From positions 1-64,000 of the forward strand of contig CAZTIB010000079.1 of assembly GCA_964613615.1 (NCBI GenBank): a stretch of DNA of 64,000 bases. The letters are read 5' to 3'. Positions 45,938-55,060 of this stretch are shown piece by piece. The position numbers and the translations under genes were made by a program. The stretch is from J054 sp964613615 (GTDB lineage: Bacteria; Pseudomonadota; Gammaproteobacteria; Steroidobacterales; GCA-2729495). Positions within the stretch are counted from its first letter, which is position 1, and the number at the start of each line of letters is the position of its first letter. A model generated the notes under the pieces. It saw only the letters and a list, made by a program, of their open reading frames with translations. It was not told where the DNA came from and searched no databases.

Positions 45938-47233
45938 ATGGCTGCACCGCAAAGCCTGATGGCGCAAATATCGCAACGACAGCGCACAATAGGCCAGCGG
46001 CATCTCATCAGCGCCGCGATGGTCGCCAGCGCCGCGCTGCTGGTGGCCTGCGGCAGGCCACCCCAGCCGCTGGATTTTGCCGAGCTTCCATCACCGACCG
46101 GCCGGGGAAGCATGACCCCGCACCTCGCGGTCACAGCGAACGACATTGCGGTGATGAGCTGGATGGAACCCGCCGCCAACGACAGCCACGCGCTCCGCTA
46201 CGCGACCCTCGAACCAGGTGGCTGGTCCGCACCCACCCCGCTTGCTGACGGCGGCAACTGGTTTATTAATAGTGCGGATTTTCCGTCCGTGGTCCCGATC
46301 AGCGTCGAACACTGGGCCGCACACTGGCTGGTGAAACGTCCGGGCGGCACCTACGCCTACGACGTTGCCCTCGCAATTTCCTCCGACCGCGGCGCGCGCT
46401 GGCGCGAACCGCTGACGCCACACCAGGATGGCACGGCCACTGAACACGGTTTCGTCAGCCTGTTTCCGTGGCGCGGCGATATCGGCGCAGTCTGGCTCGA
46501 CGGGCGCAACATGCCGCCGGACAAGGGCGGCGAACCGCGCACCGAAGGGATTAACAAAGACGGCGGTATGAGCCTGCGCTTTGCGCGACTCGACTATGAC
46601 GGCGAGCTCCTCGACGGGGGTGAGATCGACGACCGCGTTTGCGACTGCTGCCAGACGGACGTGGCGATTATCGGAGGTGACCCGATTGTGGCCTACCGGG
46701 ATCGAAGCACGGACGAGATTCGCGACATATCGGTGTCTCGCTATACGGGCGGCCAGTGGAGCGCCCCGCTGACCGTCTCCGACGATCGTTGGCAGATCGC
46801 CGGCTGCCCTGTCAACGGGCCGGCGATCGCAGCGCGCGGCAAGCAGGTGGTGGTGGCCTGGTACGGCGCGCCCAATCGGCAGCGGCGCGTGAAGGTGGCG
46901 TGGTCCGGGAATGCCGGCGCCGCGTTCTCAGACCCCGTCGTTATCGATGAGGGCGGCGCGAGAGGCCGTGTCGATGTGGAACTGCTCGACGACGGCCACG
47001 CCGTTGTCAGCTGGGTAGCGAGAACCGGCCAAGAGACGGGTGAGCTGCGCGTGCGCGAGGTGTCTGCAAGCGGCGACATGAGCCCTGTGCAGGTGGTCGC
47101 GGCTGGCAATTACTCCCGCAGCAGCGGCTTTCCGCAAATGGTCCGGGCGGGCAATCGGCTTGTGCTGGCGTGGCCTGAAGCCGGCGAGCCATCACAAGTG
47201 CTGACCAGGTGGGCGCCGTTGACCTCCGACTGA
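45938..47233 (+). CDS. Exported BNR/sialidase-like propeller protein, probable lipoprotein
   Basis: 431 residues. A long basic N-region is followed by AAMVASAALLVACG, a lipobox with Cys39 from this start; shorter starts at 45959 or 46019 would be more usual for a lipoprotein. The mature part has the SSDRGARW Asp-box of sialidase-type propellers and DAWL-like strands, plus an unusual CDCCQTD cluster near residue 238. No complete set of catalytic Arg residues is evident. 2 bp after the propeller gene, so translationally coupled. Likely a surface glycan-binding or sensor lipoprotein. Confidence 0.75.
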   Translation: MAAPQSLMAQISQRQRTIGQRHLISAAMVASAALLVACGRPPQPLDFAELPSPTGRGSMTPHLAVTANDIAVMSWMEPAANDSHALRYATLEPGGWSAPTPLADGGNWFINSADFPSVVPISVEHWAAHWLVKRPGGTYAYDVALAISSDRGARWREPLTPHQDGTATEHGFVSLFPWRGDIGAVWLDGRNMPPDKGGEPRTEGINKDGGMSLRFARLDYDGELLDGGEIDDRVCDCCQTDVAIIGGDPIVAYRDRSTDEIRDISVSRYTGGQWSAPLTVSDDRWQIAGCPVNGPAIAARGKQVVVAWYGAPNRQRRVKVAWSGNAGAAFSDPVVIDEGGARGRVDVELLDDGHAVVSWVARTGQETGELRVREVSASGDMSPVQVVAAGNYSRSSGFPQMVRAGNRLVLAWPEAGEPSQVLTRWAPLTSD

Positions 47234-47253
47234 CGGGGTCGACCGGACTCCAC

Positions 47254-48753
47254 TCAGCCGTAGCGAACGACCACGGTCTTGGTCTCGAGGTACGGATCCA
47301 GCCCGGCGGCGCCGAATTCGCGGTTCCAGCCAGATTCCTTGTAGCCCCCGAAGGGGGCGCTGACATCACCGCCGCCGTGGTGGTTGATGCCCACCACGCC
47401 GGCCTTGATGCGGTCCGCAAGGGCATGAGCCATGCGCAGGTCTCGCGTCCACACGGAAGCCACCAGGCCATAATTCGTGTCGTTCGCCAACTCGGCCATG
47501 CCCGCCGGATCCAGGGTCGAGAACGACTGCACACAGACCACCGGCCCGAAGATCTCCTCGCGAACAATCCGCATATCGCGATTCGTGTGCGCAAAGACCG
47601 TCGGCGGCATGAAGTAGCCGGTTTGCGCTGGCCGGCTGCCGCCCGTCAGCAATTCGGCGCCGTCAGCCAGACCTGACGCAATATAGGCTTCCACGCGCGC
47701 GAGCTGTGCCGCTGAAATCAACGGGCCAATGCGGGTGGCCGGGTCCCAGCCCGGCCCGACCGGCATGGCCTGCGCGGCAGCCACCAGCCGCTCGACGAGT
47801 GCGTCGTAGATGTCGGCGTGGATATACAGGCGTGACGGACACTGGCAGTTCTGCCCCTGCAGGAAAAAACCCAGTCGCGACGCTGTGGCGGCGACTTCAT
47901 CGAGGTCTGCGTCGGGCAACACGATGAAGGGCGACTTGCCGCCCAGTTCCAGCGACACGCGCTTCAGATTGCCGGCGGCCGCACGCACGATACTCCTGCC
48001 CGTTTCGGTGGAACCCGTAAACGCGACCTTGTCGACACCAGCGTGCGCGGCCAACGCAGCGCCGGCGATCTCACCGGTGCCCGGCAGGATGTTCACGACA
48101 CCGGGCGGGAAGCCGACTTTGCGGATCAGCTTGCCGAGGTACAGCGCACTCAGCGGCGTGTGCTCGTCCGGTTTCAGAACCACGGTGCAACCGGCGGCGA
48201 GTGCCGGCCCGAGTTTCATCGCCGCCATTCCCAGGGGATAGTTCCACGGAATAATCTGGCCGGCCACGCCAACCGGCTCTCGCCGCGTGTAGGTCAGCGG
48301 TGCCACCGCCTGGCCGGGCCGCTTGTCGACCGGGATCGTCTGGCCGGCAATCTTGTTGGGCCAGCCGGCGTAGTAACGCAGCATTTTTGCCGCACCGGGG
48401 ACCGCCTGCGTCGCGGCCGGTTCCAGCGGCATGCCGTTGTCGAGAATCTCCAGCTCGGTGAGCACTGCACCGCTGGCTTCAATTTCGTCTGCCAGCTGCC
48501 AGAGCAACTGGCCCCTTGCCGACGGGTTCATCCCCGGCCACGGGCCTCGCGCAAAGGCCCGCCGCGCCGCGTCTACAGCGTGGTCGACGTCAGCCCTGCC
48601 GGCTGCCGCGCACTGCGCGATGACCTGTTCGGTGGCCGGATTGACCGAGTCGATCGAGCGCCTGTCCCGCGCCGGTGACCACTCGCCATCGATCAGCAGC
48701 CCGTGTTCCCGCTCGAGAAACGCGGTGGTTTCCGGCTTGGGCCTGAAGTCCAT
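47254..48753 (-). CDS. NAD(P)-dependent aldehyde dehydrogenase
   Basis: 499 residues. Family motifs: cofactor segment IIPWNYPLGMAAMKLGPALAAG, AFTGSTETGRSI, the general base Glu in VSLELGGKSP and the catalytic Cys in GQNCQCPSR. KEIFGPVVCVQ-like (REEIFGPVVCVQSF) and FGGYKESGWNREFG near the C-terminus are usual. Resembles betaine-aldehyde or aminobutyraldehyde dehydrogenases. Sits alone on the - strand between the sulfatase operon and the CbiX-like gene. Substrate unknown; could clear the aldehyde formed by the amine oxidase or monooxygenases nearby. Confidence 0.93.
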   Translation of the reverse strand: MDFRPKPETTAFLEREHGLLIDGEWSPARDRRSIDSVNPATEQVIAQCAAAGRADVDHAVDAARRAFARGPWPGMNPSARGQLLWQLADEIEASGAVLTELEILDNGMPLEPAATQAVPGAAKMLRYYAGWPNKIAGQTIPVDKRPGQAVAPLTYTRREPVGVAGQIIPWNYPLGMAAMKLGPALAAGCTVVLKPDEHTPLSALYLGKLIRKVGFPPGVVNILPGTGEIAGAALAAHAGVDKVAFTGSTETGRSIVRAAAGNLKRVSLELGGKSPFIVLPDADLDEVAATASRLGFFLQGQNCQCPSRLYIHADIYDALVERLVAAAQAMPVGPGWDPATRIGPLISAAQLARVEAYIASGLADGAELLTGGSRPAQTGYFMPPTVFAHTNRDMRIVREEIFGPVVCVQSFSTLDPAGMAELANDTNYGLVASVWTRDLRMAHALADRIKAGVVGINHHGGGDVSAPFGGYKESGWNREFGAAGLDPYLETKTVVVRYG

Positions 48754-48908
48754 CGGCGTGTGGTCAATTAAGCAGCTTGCGACCCGCCCATCATAGCGGC
48801 TGCCGAGGGGGTGAGCCTATCCGGCGCTGTTAGAATGGGTGCAGGGCCGGCCGCGAATAATCCGAAGCAAGAATCGGTCAGCCGGCGCGGCCAACAGGGG
48901 GACTAAAC

Positions 48909-49970
48909 ATGGCTGTCTTCGTCGGTTTCCACACACGGAGCTCTGCGGCGTGCTGCGCCGCGCTGTCCCTGCTACTGACTCCCGGCCTGTGTGCCGTTGC
49001 CCAGGATCACGCTGAGCACCGGGACACCATCGAGACCGTGGCCCACGGTGAGCACCAGATGACGCCGGAAATGCTGGCAGTGCTGCGGGAACGTATTCCC
49101 GCTTATCGGGAAGCCTCCGAGCAGCAGATTCGCCTGGAAATGAAAATGATGGGGCCGAACAAGTCCCGCTACCTCAGTTCCGACAGCGTGCAGGGTGACA
49201 CGGCCGTCGTGGTGCTGATCCACGGTTTTGGCCCTACCGGCGACCGCGTGATGACCGAGGCGGTACAGCCGATGGCAGAAATATTCCCTACGGCCATGAG
49301 TGCTGGCATGTCGATGATGGGGTCGGAGCACATACAGAAATCATTGGACGATGTGCGCGCCGCCGGTGCGAAAACGGTGGTCGTGGTCCCGATGGTGTCA
49401 TCGCGACGCAATACGCTGATCTACCAGTGGGAATACATTTTTGGCCTGCGCGAACACGGCGGCTACTACGACGTGCCGCGAGTCAACACCGATGACCGGA
49501 TCATCATGACCGACCCGCCGGCAGGCCACCCGCTGATCACCCGCATCGTGCTCGATCACGCTGTCGAAATGAGCAGCGACCCGCAAAGCGAGGCCGTCAT
49601 TGTCGTCTCCCACGGACCCATCTACGCAGCAGACAACCAGGCGCAACTAAAAATTCTGGCTGCGCAGGCAGAGCGCATCAAGGCAATGGGTGGGTTCTGG
49701 AGTGTCGAAGGCGTCACGCTGCAGGACGACGCTGCGCCTGATGTGCGCGCTGCCAATGTCGCAAAGCTGCGCGAAAAAGTTGCCGCAGCAACCGCTGCAG
49801 GCAAGCGCGTACTGATTGTCACTGACCTGCTGGCCGCACGCAGTATCCAGTGGAAAATTGAACGCGACCTGGCCGGCCTGGACTACGAATTCAGCGTGAA
49901 AGGCATCACGATGCACCCGGACTTCACGCGCTGGTACCAGGAAACGATCATGGCTGCGATGAAGCAGTGA
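48909..49970 (+). CDS. Exported CbiX/sirohydrochlorin-chelatase-like protein
   Basis: 353 residues. Signal peptide ends in the region CAVAQ. The two halves carry CbiX-like strands: VVVLIHGFGPTGDR and later VIVVSHGPIYAADN, each with a His in place for metal binding, and a middle VVPMVSSRRNT. Ordinary CbiX proteins are cytoplasmic and about 120-260 residues, so an exported, longer form suggests a metal-binding or chaperone-like role in the periplasm instead of cobalamin synthesis. Start has GGGGGA upstream. It overlaps the MFS gene by 4 bp, so the two are coupled. Confidence 0.8.
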   Translation: MAVFVGFHTRSSAACCAALSLLLTPGLCAVAQDHAEHRDTIETVAHGEHQMTPEMLAVLRERIPAYREASEQQIRLEMKMMGPNKSRYLSSDSVQGDTAVVVLIHGFGPTGDRVMTEAVQPMAEIFPTAMSAGMSMMGSEHIQKSLDDVRAAGAKTVVVVPMVSSRRNTLIYQWEYIFGLREHGGYYDVPRVNTDDRIIMTDPPAGHPLITRIVLDHAVEMSSDPQSEAVIVVSHGPIYAADNQAQLKILAAQAERIKAMGGFWSVEGVTLQDDAAPDVRAANVAKLREKVAAATAAGKRVLIVTDLLAARSIQWKIERDLAGLDYEFSVKGITMHPDFTRWYQETIMAAMKQ

Positions 49971-51316
49971 GTCAGCGACGGGAATACGCACCTGACCCGT
50001 CCGGCATCCGGCTCGGGCCGTTCTGGCTGACTCCGGGGATTAGCCGCGGTAACGCTGGCATCCTGCTATTCAGCGGCTTCTGCCTGATCTGCCTGTTTAC
50101 GTTCAACGCCTTCGTGCAGCCTTACTTGCTGCAGGAAGTGCTGCACATTCCGGAAGAGCGCCAGGGCTCGCTGATCGGAACACTCGGCTTCGTGCAGGAA
50201 GTGATCGTTATCCTGCTGGTCAGTCTCATCGGCGCGTCTTCCGATCGGCTGGGCCGTCGCGTTGTCTACGTGGCGGGTGTCTGCCTGCTGGGGATCGGCT
50301 TCGCGGTCTACCCGATGGCCGAGACCGAAATGCAGTTGTACGGGGTGCGAATTTTTTACGCCTTCGGATTTGCCGGCGCGGCGGTCATGCTGCATGTCTG
50401 CCTGGCCGAGTACTCCCAGGAAACTTCCCGCGGCCGGTGGATGGGGACGGCTGGTGTCTGCAATGGCCTCGGCGTGGTGCTGATGGCCTTGCTGCTGTCC
50501 CGCCTGCCTTCATGGTATGTGGCCGCCGGTTTCGACAGCGTGCAGGCGATACGGTTTAGCTACTGGACCTTTGCCGCCTATTTGCTGGCCCTGGCAGCAG
50601 TGCTGCGGCTCGGATTATCGCCCGGCACCACCAACGTCAACCGCCGCGAGAGCAGCCTGCAGGTTGCCACGCGAGGCTTCGCCGCTGCGCGCCAGAATCC
50701 GCGCATACTGCTCGCCTACGGCATGGCGTTTGCGTCCCGGGGCGATCTCGCCGTGCTGACGGCGTTTTTTGCATTATGGCTGGTTCAGCGGGGCAACGAG
50801 CTGGGCTTGAGCGCAGCCGAGAGTACCGCGAAAGCCGGCATGCTCTTTGGCCTCAGCCAGCTTGCCGGACTGCTCTGGTCCTACCCCATCGGGATCATCA
50901 TTGACCGGCTGCCCCGCATGACCGCCATGTGCATCGCCTTTGGCCTGGCCACGGTGGGTTACCTGGCCCTCGGCCAGATCGACGATCCGTTCGGCGGCAC
51001 CGGGATGCTGGTTGCCTGCGTGCTCGTCGGCATGGGTGAGTCCAGCGCGGTGGTTTCCGGAGGCGTTCTGGTCGGCCAGGAAGCGCCCGCGCGCAGCCGG
51101 GGCGCCGTTCTCGGCACGTTCAGCCTGATGGGTGCCAGCGGTATCATGTTGCTGACTTTAGCGGGCGGTTTCGTCTTCGACCGGCTGGGGCAGACGGCGC
51201 CATTTACGATGATGGGCCTGGTTAACCTGGCTGTTCTGGTCGGGGCGCTTCTGTTGCGGCATCGGGAAATTTCGACCGCTGTCAGAGTCCCCGGTCATCA
51301 GTCGGACTCCAGCTGA
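49967..51316 (+). CDS. MFS transporter
   Basis: 449 residues with twelve hydrophobic segments. Motif A SLIGASSDRLGRRVVYVAG lies between helices two and three, and a second half motif GIIIDRLPRMTAMCIAFG is after helix eight. It begins with GTG in a 4-bp overlap (GTGA) with the CbiX-like gene. The Rieske oxygenase gene starts 21 bp downstream, so it may import an aromatic substrate. No specificity can be read. Confidence 0.9.
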   Translation: MSQRREYAPDPSGIRLGPFWLTPGISRGNAGILLFSGFCLICLFTFNAFVQPYLLQEVLHIPEERQGSLIGTLGFVQEVIVILLVSLIGASSDRLGRRVVYVAGVCLLGIGFAVYPMAETEMQLYGVRIFYAFGFAGAAVMLHVCLAEYSQETSRGRWMGTAGVCNGLGVVLMALLLSRLPSWYVAAGFDSVQAIRFSYWTFAAYLLALAAVLRLGLSPGTTNVNRRESSLQVATRGFAAARQNPRILLAYGMAFASRGDLAVLTAFFALWLVQRGNELGLSAAESTAKAGMLFGLSQLAGLLWSYPIGIIIDRLPRMTAMCIAFGLATVGYLALGQIDDPFGGTGMLVACVLVGMGESSAVVSGGVLVGQEAPARSRGAVLGTFSLMGASGIMLLTLAGGFVFDRLGQTAPFTMMGLVNLAVLVGALLLRHREISTAVRVPGHQSDSS

Positions 51317-51337
51317 TACATTTTCGGGAAAAAGATC

Positions 51338-52459
51338 ATGCTGATTAACAACTGGTACGTGCTGGCCTTGTCAGAGGAAGTCGGTGCAGAGCCGCTCGGC
51401 GTGCATGCCCTGGGCCAGGACTTCGTCCTGTTTCGCGATGAGCAAGGGCACGTGCATTGCCTGAGCGACATCTGCGTGCACAAGGGCGGCTCACTGTGCC
51501 GCGGGAAAGTCGTCAAGGACACTGTCCAATGTCCCTACCACGGCTGGCGATACAGCGGAGCCGGCGAGTGCGTGCATATTCCGTCACTCGGCGAGGACAG
51601 CAAGATCCCGAAGCGGGCCCGCGTCGACGCCTATCCAACCAATGAGCGCTGGGGCTGGATCTGGGTGTTCCTCGGCGACCTGGCGGAGGACGAGCGACCC
51701 CCTCTGCCCGACCTGTTCCCGGAATACGAGGCTGAGGAGGGAGAATGGCGCCTCAATCGGGGCAAAGCGCAGTTTCACTGCAACTGGGTCAGAGCGATCG
51801 AGAACGGTGTGGACCGCACGCACGCCGTCTTCGTGCATACGGATTTCGGCAACCCGGAACGCACCGTGGCGGCCCCCTACGAAGTCGTTGATGAAGGGCA
51901 CCGGCTGTATTGCATCGGCGCCGGCAAACCGCTCAATAAGCGGGGTGCGTGGCGCGAGGCAATTCCCGACGAGCGCAAGAAGCGCGAAACGGAGGTGCAG
52001 ATATATGTACCTGCGCCGAGTATTCGCATCCAGATGCACATGCAGCCGCCCAAGTCGCAGATTATTTTGACCGCGTATACCCCCATCGACGAAGGCCTGA
52101 CCCAGTTGACCTTTATCCAGGCCCGCAACTTCATGACCGAAGAAAAATACGATGAAGACGCGCTAAGGCGTGTGTACCTGGTCCTCGGCGAAGACGCTGC
52201 GGTGCTCGATCACTTGCGGCCAGCCCGGGTGCCGCCGTTGCTGTCGGACGAGCTGCTGCTGGAGTCAGACAAGCACGGTGTCCTGTTCCGCAAGAAGATC
52301 AAGGCACGCGAAGCGGCGGGCGATGCCATCGACACGCGGGCGATGCAGGACGAAAATGACTTTGCTCGAGTGATTCCATCGCCGGCAAGAGGACTTGACC
52401 CCAAGAACTGGGTTCTGCGTCCGGTTCTTACACGCAGCGGCGGTGACGCTGACGCGTAG
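51338..52459 (+). CDS. Rieske oxygenase alpha subunit (aromatic ring or O-demethylase type), first copy
   Basis: 373 residues, catalytic subunit of a Rieske non-haem iron oxygenase. The [2Fe-2S] ligands are Cys46-x-His48 and Cys65-x2-His68 in CVHKGG and CPYHGW. The mononuclear iron site is in ENGVDRTHAVFVH, an Asp-x2-His-x4-His pattern. The short single-subunit form resembles vanillate/phthalate-type oxygenases. A matching reductase is not adjacent. Paralogue of 53788-54930, with its Rieske ligands at identical residue numbers. Preceded by the MFS gene, followed by a flavin monooxygenase 18 bp later. Confidence 0.92.
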   Translation: MLINNWYVLALSEEVGAEPLGVHALGQDFVLFRDEQGHVHCLSDICVHKGGSLCRGKVVKDTVQCPYHGWRYSGAGECVHIPSLGEDSKIPKRARVDAYPTNERWGWIWVFLGDLAEDERPPLPDLFPEYEAEEGEWRLNRGKAQFHCNWVRAIENGVDRTHAVFVHTDFGNPERTVAAPYEVVDEGHRLYCIGAGKPLNKRGAWREAIPDERKKRETEVQIYVPAPSIRIQMHMQPPKSQIILTAYTPIDEGLTQLTFIQARNFMTEEKYDEDALRRVYLVLGEDAAVLDHLRPARVPPLLSDELLLESDKHGVLFRKKIKAREAAGDAIDTRAMQDENDFARVIPSPARGLDPKNWVLRPVLTRSGGDADA

Positions 52460-52477
52460 GCGCCAAAAAGGTCGACG

Positions 52478-53647
52478 ATGCGGGATCTGCATGTATTGAT
52501 CATTGGTGCCGGTATCGGTGGCCTGACCGCGGCGCTCGCGTTGCAGCGGTCAGGCTCCAGGGTTTCGGTATACGAACAAGCCGCCGAACTGGGCGAGATC
52601 GGTGCCGGGGTAACGATCACTCCGAATGCCTGCCACGTACTGAACCACCTGCTGGGCCATGAGCTGGTCGAGCATATCGCTCACGTACCGCAGTCGGGGG
52701 CCATCAAGCACTACCAAACCGGCAAGACGCTGGTCGACACCGAGCGCGGCGATCTACCCAGGCAGAAGTACGGCGCGAATTACTGCCAGGTGCACCGGGC
52801 GGACTTGCACCAGGCGCTGGCCGCTGCGGTGGTGGCAAATGACCCGGACTGTCTTCAGGTGGACCGTTCATTCACCGCGCTCGCGGAATCTGCTGTGGAC
52901 GTAACGGCCAGCTTCGCCGATGGCCACCACGCCACCGGGGACATCCTGGTCGGGTGCGACGGAATCCGGTCAGCGGTTCGCCCCGCGCTGTGGGGGGCAG
53001 ACGAACCGCATTTCACCGGCTACATCGCGTGGCGCGGGCTGGTGCCAACGGCCACGCTCGAGCCGGCCTACCTGGTGCCGGACTCCGCTGCATTCGCGGG
53101 TCCCGGGCGCACTTTCACCCGTTACAAGGTCCGCCAGGGTCAACTTTACAACTTCGTTGCATTCAGCCGCCGGGAGCAGTGGGAAACAGAGAGCTGGTCG
53201 GAGCGCGCGGATATCTCCGAGGTACTCGCGGAATTCGCCGACTTTGCGCCGGAAGTGCTGGCGATACTCGATGCGGTGCCGCCGGACCAGTGTTTCAAAT
53301 GGGGTCTGTTCGACCGCCCCCCGCTGGCACAGTGGACCAGGGGCCGCGCCACCCTGCTCGGCGATGCCGGTCACCCGATGACGCCGTTCCTGGCCCAGGG
53401 CGCCGCGATGGCCATAGAGGATGGCATGGTGCTGGCACGGGCGGTGGCAGCGGCTGGCGACTGGGCAGAAGCGCTCATGCGCTACGAAAATGCGCGGCGC
53501 GAGCGCGGCACCTTCGTGATGCTGCAATCGCATGTGAATGCCCGTCGAATCTATGCGCGCGATCCCGATAGACTCGACCGCAACTCCCACCGCAATGCGG
53601 AATCGCTGGGGCTTTACGAATACAACCCTTTGACGGTCGAGGTATAG
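52478..53647 (+). CDS. FAD-dependent aromatic monooxygenase (salicylate hydroxylase type)
   Basis: 389 residues, class A flavoprotein monooxygenase. The FAD motif LIIGAGIGGLTAALALQRSG, the dual FAD/NADPH DG motif DILVGCDGIRSAVR and the second FAD motif GDAGHPMTPFLAQGAAMAIEDG are in the expected order. It hydroxylates a phenolic ring with NAD(P)H and O2. Lying between two Rieske oxygenases in one cluster, it probably takes the product of the first. ATG at 52478 is 18 bp after the Rieske stop. Confidence 0.92.
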   Translation: MRDLHVLIIGAGIGGLTAALALQRSGSRVSVYEQAAELGEIGAGVTITPNACHVLNHLLGHELVEHIAHVPQSGAIKHYQTGKTLVDTERGDLPRQKYGANYCQVHRADLHQALAAAVVANDPDCLQVDRSFTALAESAVDVTASFADGHHATGDILVGCDGIRSAVRPALWGADEPHFTGYIAWRGLVPTATLEPAYLVPDSAAFAGPGRTFTRYKVRQGQLYNFVAFSRREQWETESWSERADISEVLAEFADFAPEVLAILDAVPPDQCFKWGLFDRPPLAQWTRGRATLLGDAGHPMTPFLAQGAAMAIEDGMVLARAVAAAGDWAEALMRYENARRERGTFVMLQSHVNARRIYARDPDRLDRNSHRNAESLGLYEYNPLTVEV

Positions 53648-53728
53648 CTGCAGGCGAAGCCTGCCGCCGCCCCACGGTCAGCAACGGGACCTGGGCGCGT
53701 CAGGTCGCTGGTTCGGCCTGAGTTTCTC

Positions 53729-53734
53729 TATAAT
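53729..53734 (+). promoter_or_regulatory. Possible -10 box upstream of the second Rieske gene
   Basis: TATAAT, 53 bp before the ATG at 53788, in the 140-bp gap after the monooxygenase. No good -35 is seen at 16-18 bp, so this is only a candidate internal promoter. Confidence 0.35.
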
Positions 53735-53787
53735 GTTCAAGCAGATAGACAAAGCAATGGCCCTCGGCCAACCCCAGGAGTCGCCCC

Positions 53788-54930
53788 ATGTTCGTCAACA
53801 ACTGGTATGCCGCCTGCATCGCTGAAGAGCTTGGCGACGAGCCGATGCGGATCCGCATGCTCGGCGCCGACCTCGTGCTGTTCCGGGACGACGCCGTTGG
53901 CATTCGTTGCCTGAGCAACCTTTGCGTGCACCGCGGCGCGTCGCTGGCCATCGGCCAGTGTAAGAACGGCGGCATCGAGTGCCCCCAGCACGGCTGGCAG
54001 TTCAACGGTAAAGGCCGCTGCACGCTGATCCCCGCGGGCAGCAAGACACCGACGGAACCGCCGAAGCGGGCGCGCGTGCCTGCCTACCCGGTGCAGGAAA
54101 AATACGGGCTGGTGTTCGTATTTCTCGGCGACCTGGGCGAAGACGAGCGGCCCGAACTGCCCGACATCATGCCGGAGTGGGAATCCGACGACTGGCACCA
54201 AGGGGTGATTTCCCGCCACAAAGACATCAACTACATGCGCATGGCGGAAAACTACAACGACCCCTGCCACGTGCATTACATTCACGAGTTTGCCAAGTGG
54301 CTGCCGAAAGGCGTCACCATTGTCGACCACGAACTTACCGACCGCTATGTCAAGGCCTGGCACGCGGCCTGGGACGCCGAGGGCAACCACGGCGACAGCT
54401 CCGGGCTGATGATGGAATACAACGTGATCAGTTGCGTGTCGCGCAACACGAACTATCAGCCCGCCTATCCGCCGCAGATCGTGACCGCGTACGTCACGCC
54501 CATCGACGAGCGCAATACCCAGATACACATGATCATCCTGATGCCCAAGCACGAAAGCGCGGCCAGGGATGGCAGCAAGGTGCGCGGCGCCTCGGCCGAC
54601 GAGCACCGGATGCTCGTGGATATGACGCGTGACACAGTGATGGACGAGGACTATGCGGTCCTGAAGACGACTCGCCCCCGGCAGGCCGCATCCCCGACAG
54701 AGGAGCTGCTGGTCGATACGGACAGAACCGTGGCCCAAGTCCGCCAGATGACCGTGGACTACGGCGCACAGGCCGGCATGATCGACATTGCGGCCTGGCA
54801 GGAACTGGCCGATACGCATATTCGGGTGATCCCGTGCCCCGAGCACAAGGCAGATCCCAAGAACTGGGTGCACAAGACGGTGCCGCTGCTGCCAGGCACG
54901 GGGCGCAGCGCGCTGCAGGCGGCCGGCTGA
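53788..54930 (+). CDS. Rieske oxygenase alpha subunit, second copy
   Basis: 380 residues. Rieske ligands Cys46/His48 and Cys65/His68 (CVHRGA, CPQHGW) and iron-site NYNDPCHVHYIHEF with Asp-x2-His-x4-His. It shares the NNWYxxxxxEE opening and the ligand numbering with the first copy but is clearly diverged, so a different substrate step is likely. AGGAG precedes the ATG. Reductase and ferredoxin would have to come from elsewhere. Confidence 0.92.
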   Translation: MFVNNWYAACIAEELGDEPMRIRMLGADLVLFRDDAVGIRCLSNLCVHRGASLAIGQCKNGGIECPQHGWQFNGKGRCTLIPAGSKTPTEPPKRARVPAYPVQEKYGLVFVFLGDLGEDERPELPDIMPEWESDDWHQGVISRHKDINYMRMAENYNDPCHVHYIHEFAKWLPKGVTIVDHELTDRYVKAWHAAWDAEGNHGDSSGLMMEYNVISCVSRNTNYQPAYPPQIVTAYVTPIDERNTQIHMIILMPKHESAARDGSKVRGASADEHRMLVDMTRDTVMDEDYAVLKTTRPRQAASPTEELLVDTDRTVAQVRQMTVDYGAQAGMIDIAAWQELADTHIRVIPCPEHKADPKNWVHKTVPLLPGTGRSALQAAG

Positions 54931-55060
54931 AATCGCGGTCGCCGGGCGGCCTTAATTCCTATGTCAATCCGCGAATCGATAGCTGGTTCACGGATTTCGT
55001 TGCATAACAACAGCGTAGAATGGGTGCAGGCCGTCCGCGAGCAGTTCTGGGAGAGCTCCA

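Noticed and set aside
48831..55030. TAGAATGGGTGCAGG at 48831-48845 and again at 55016-55030, both upstream of genes
   Set aside because: A 15-bp match is expected about once by chance in 64 kb; there is no shared -35 or regulator clue.
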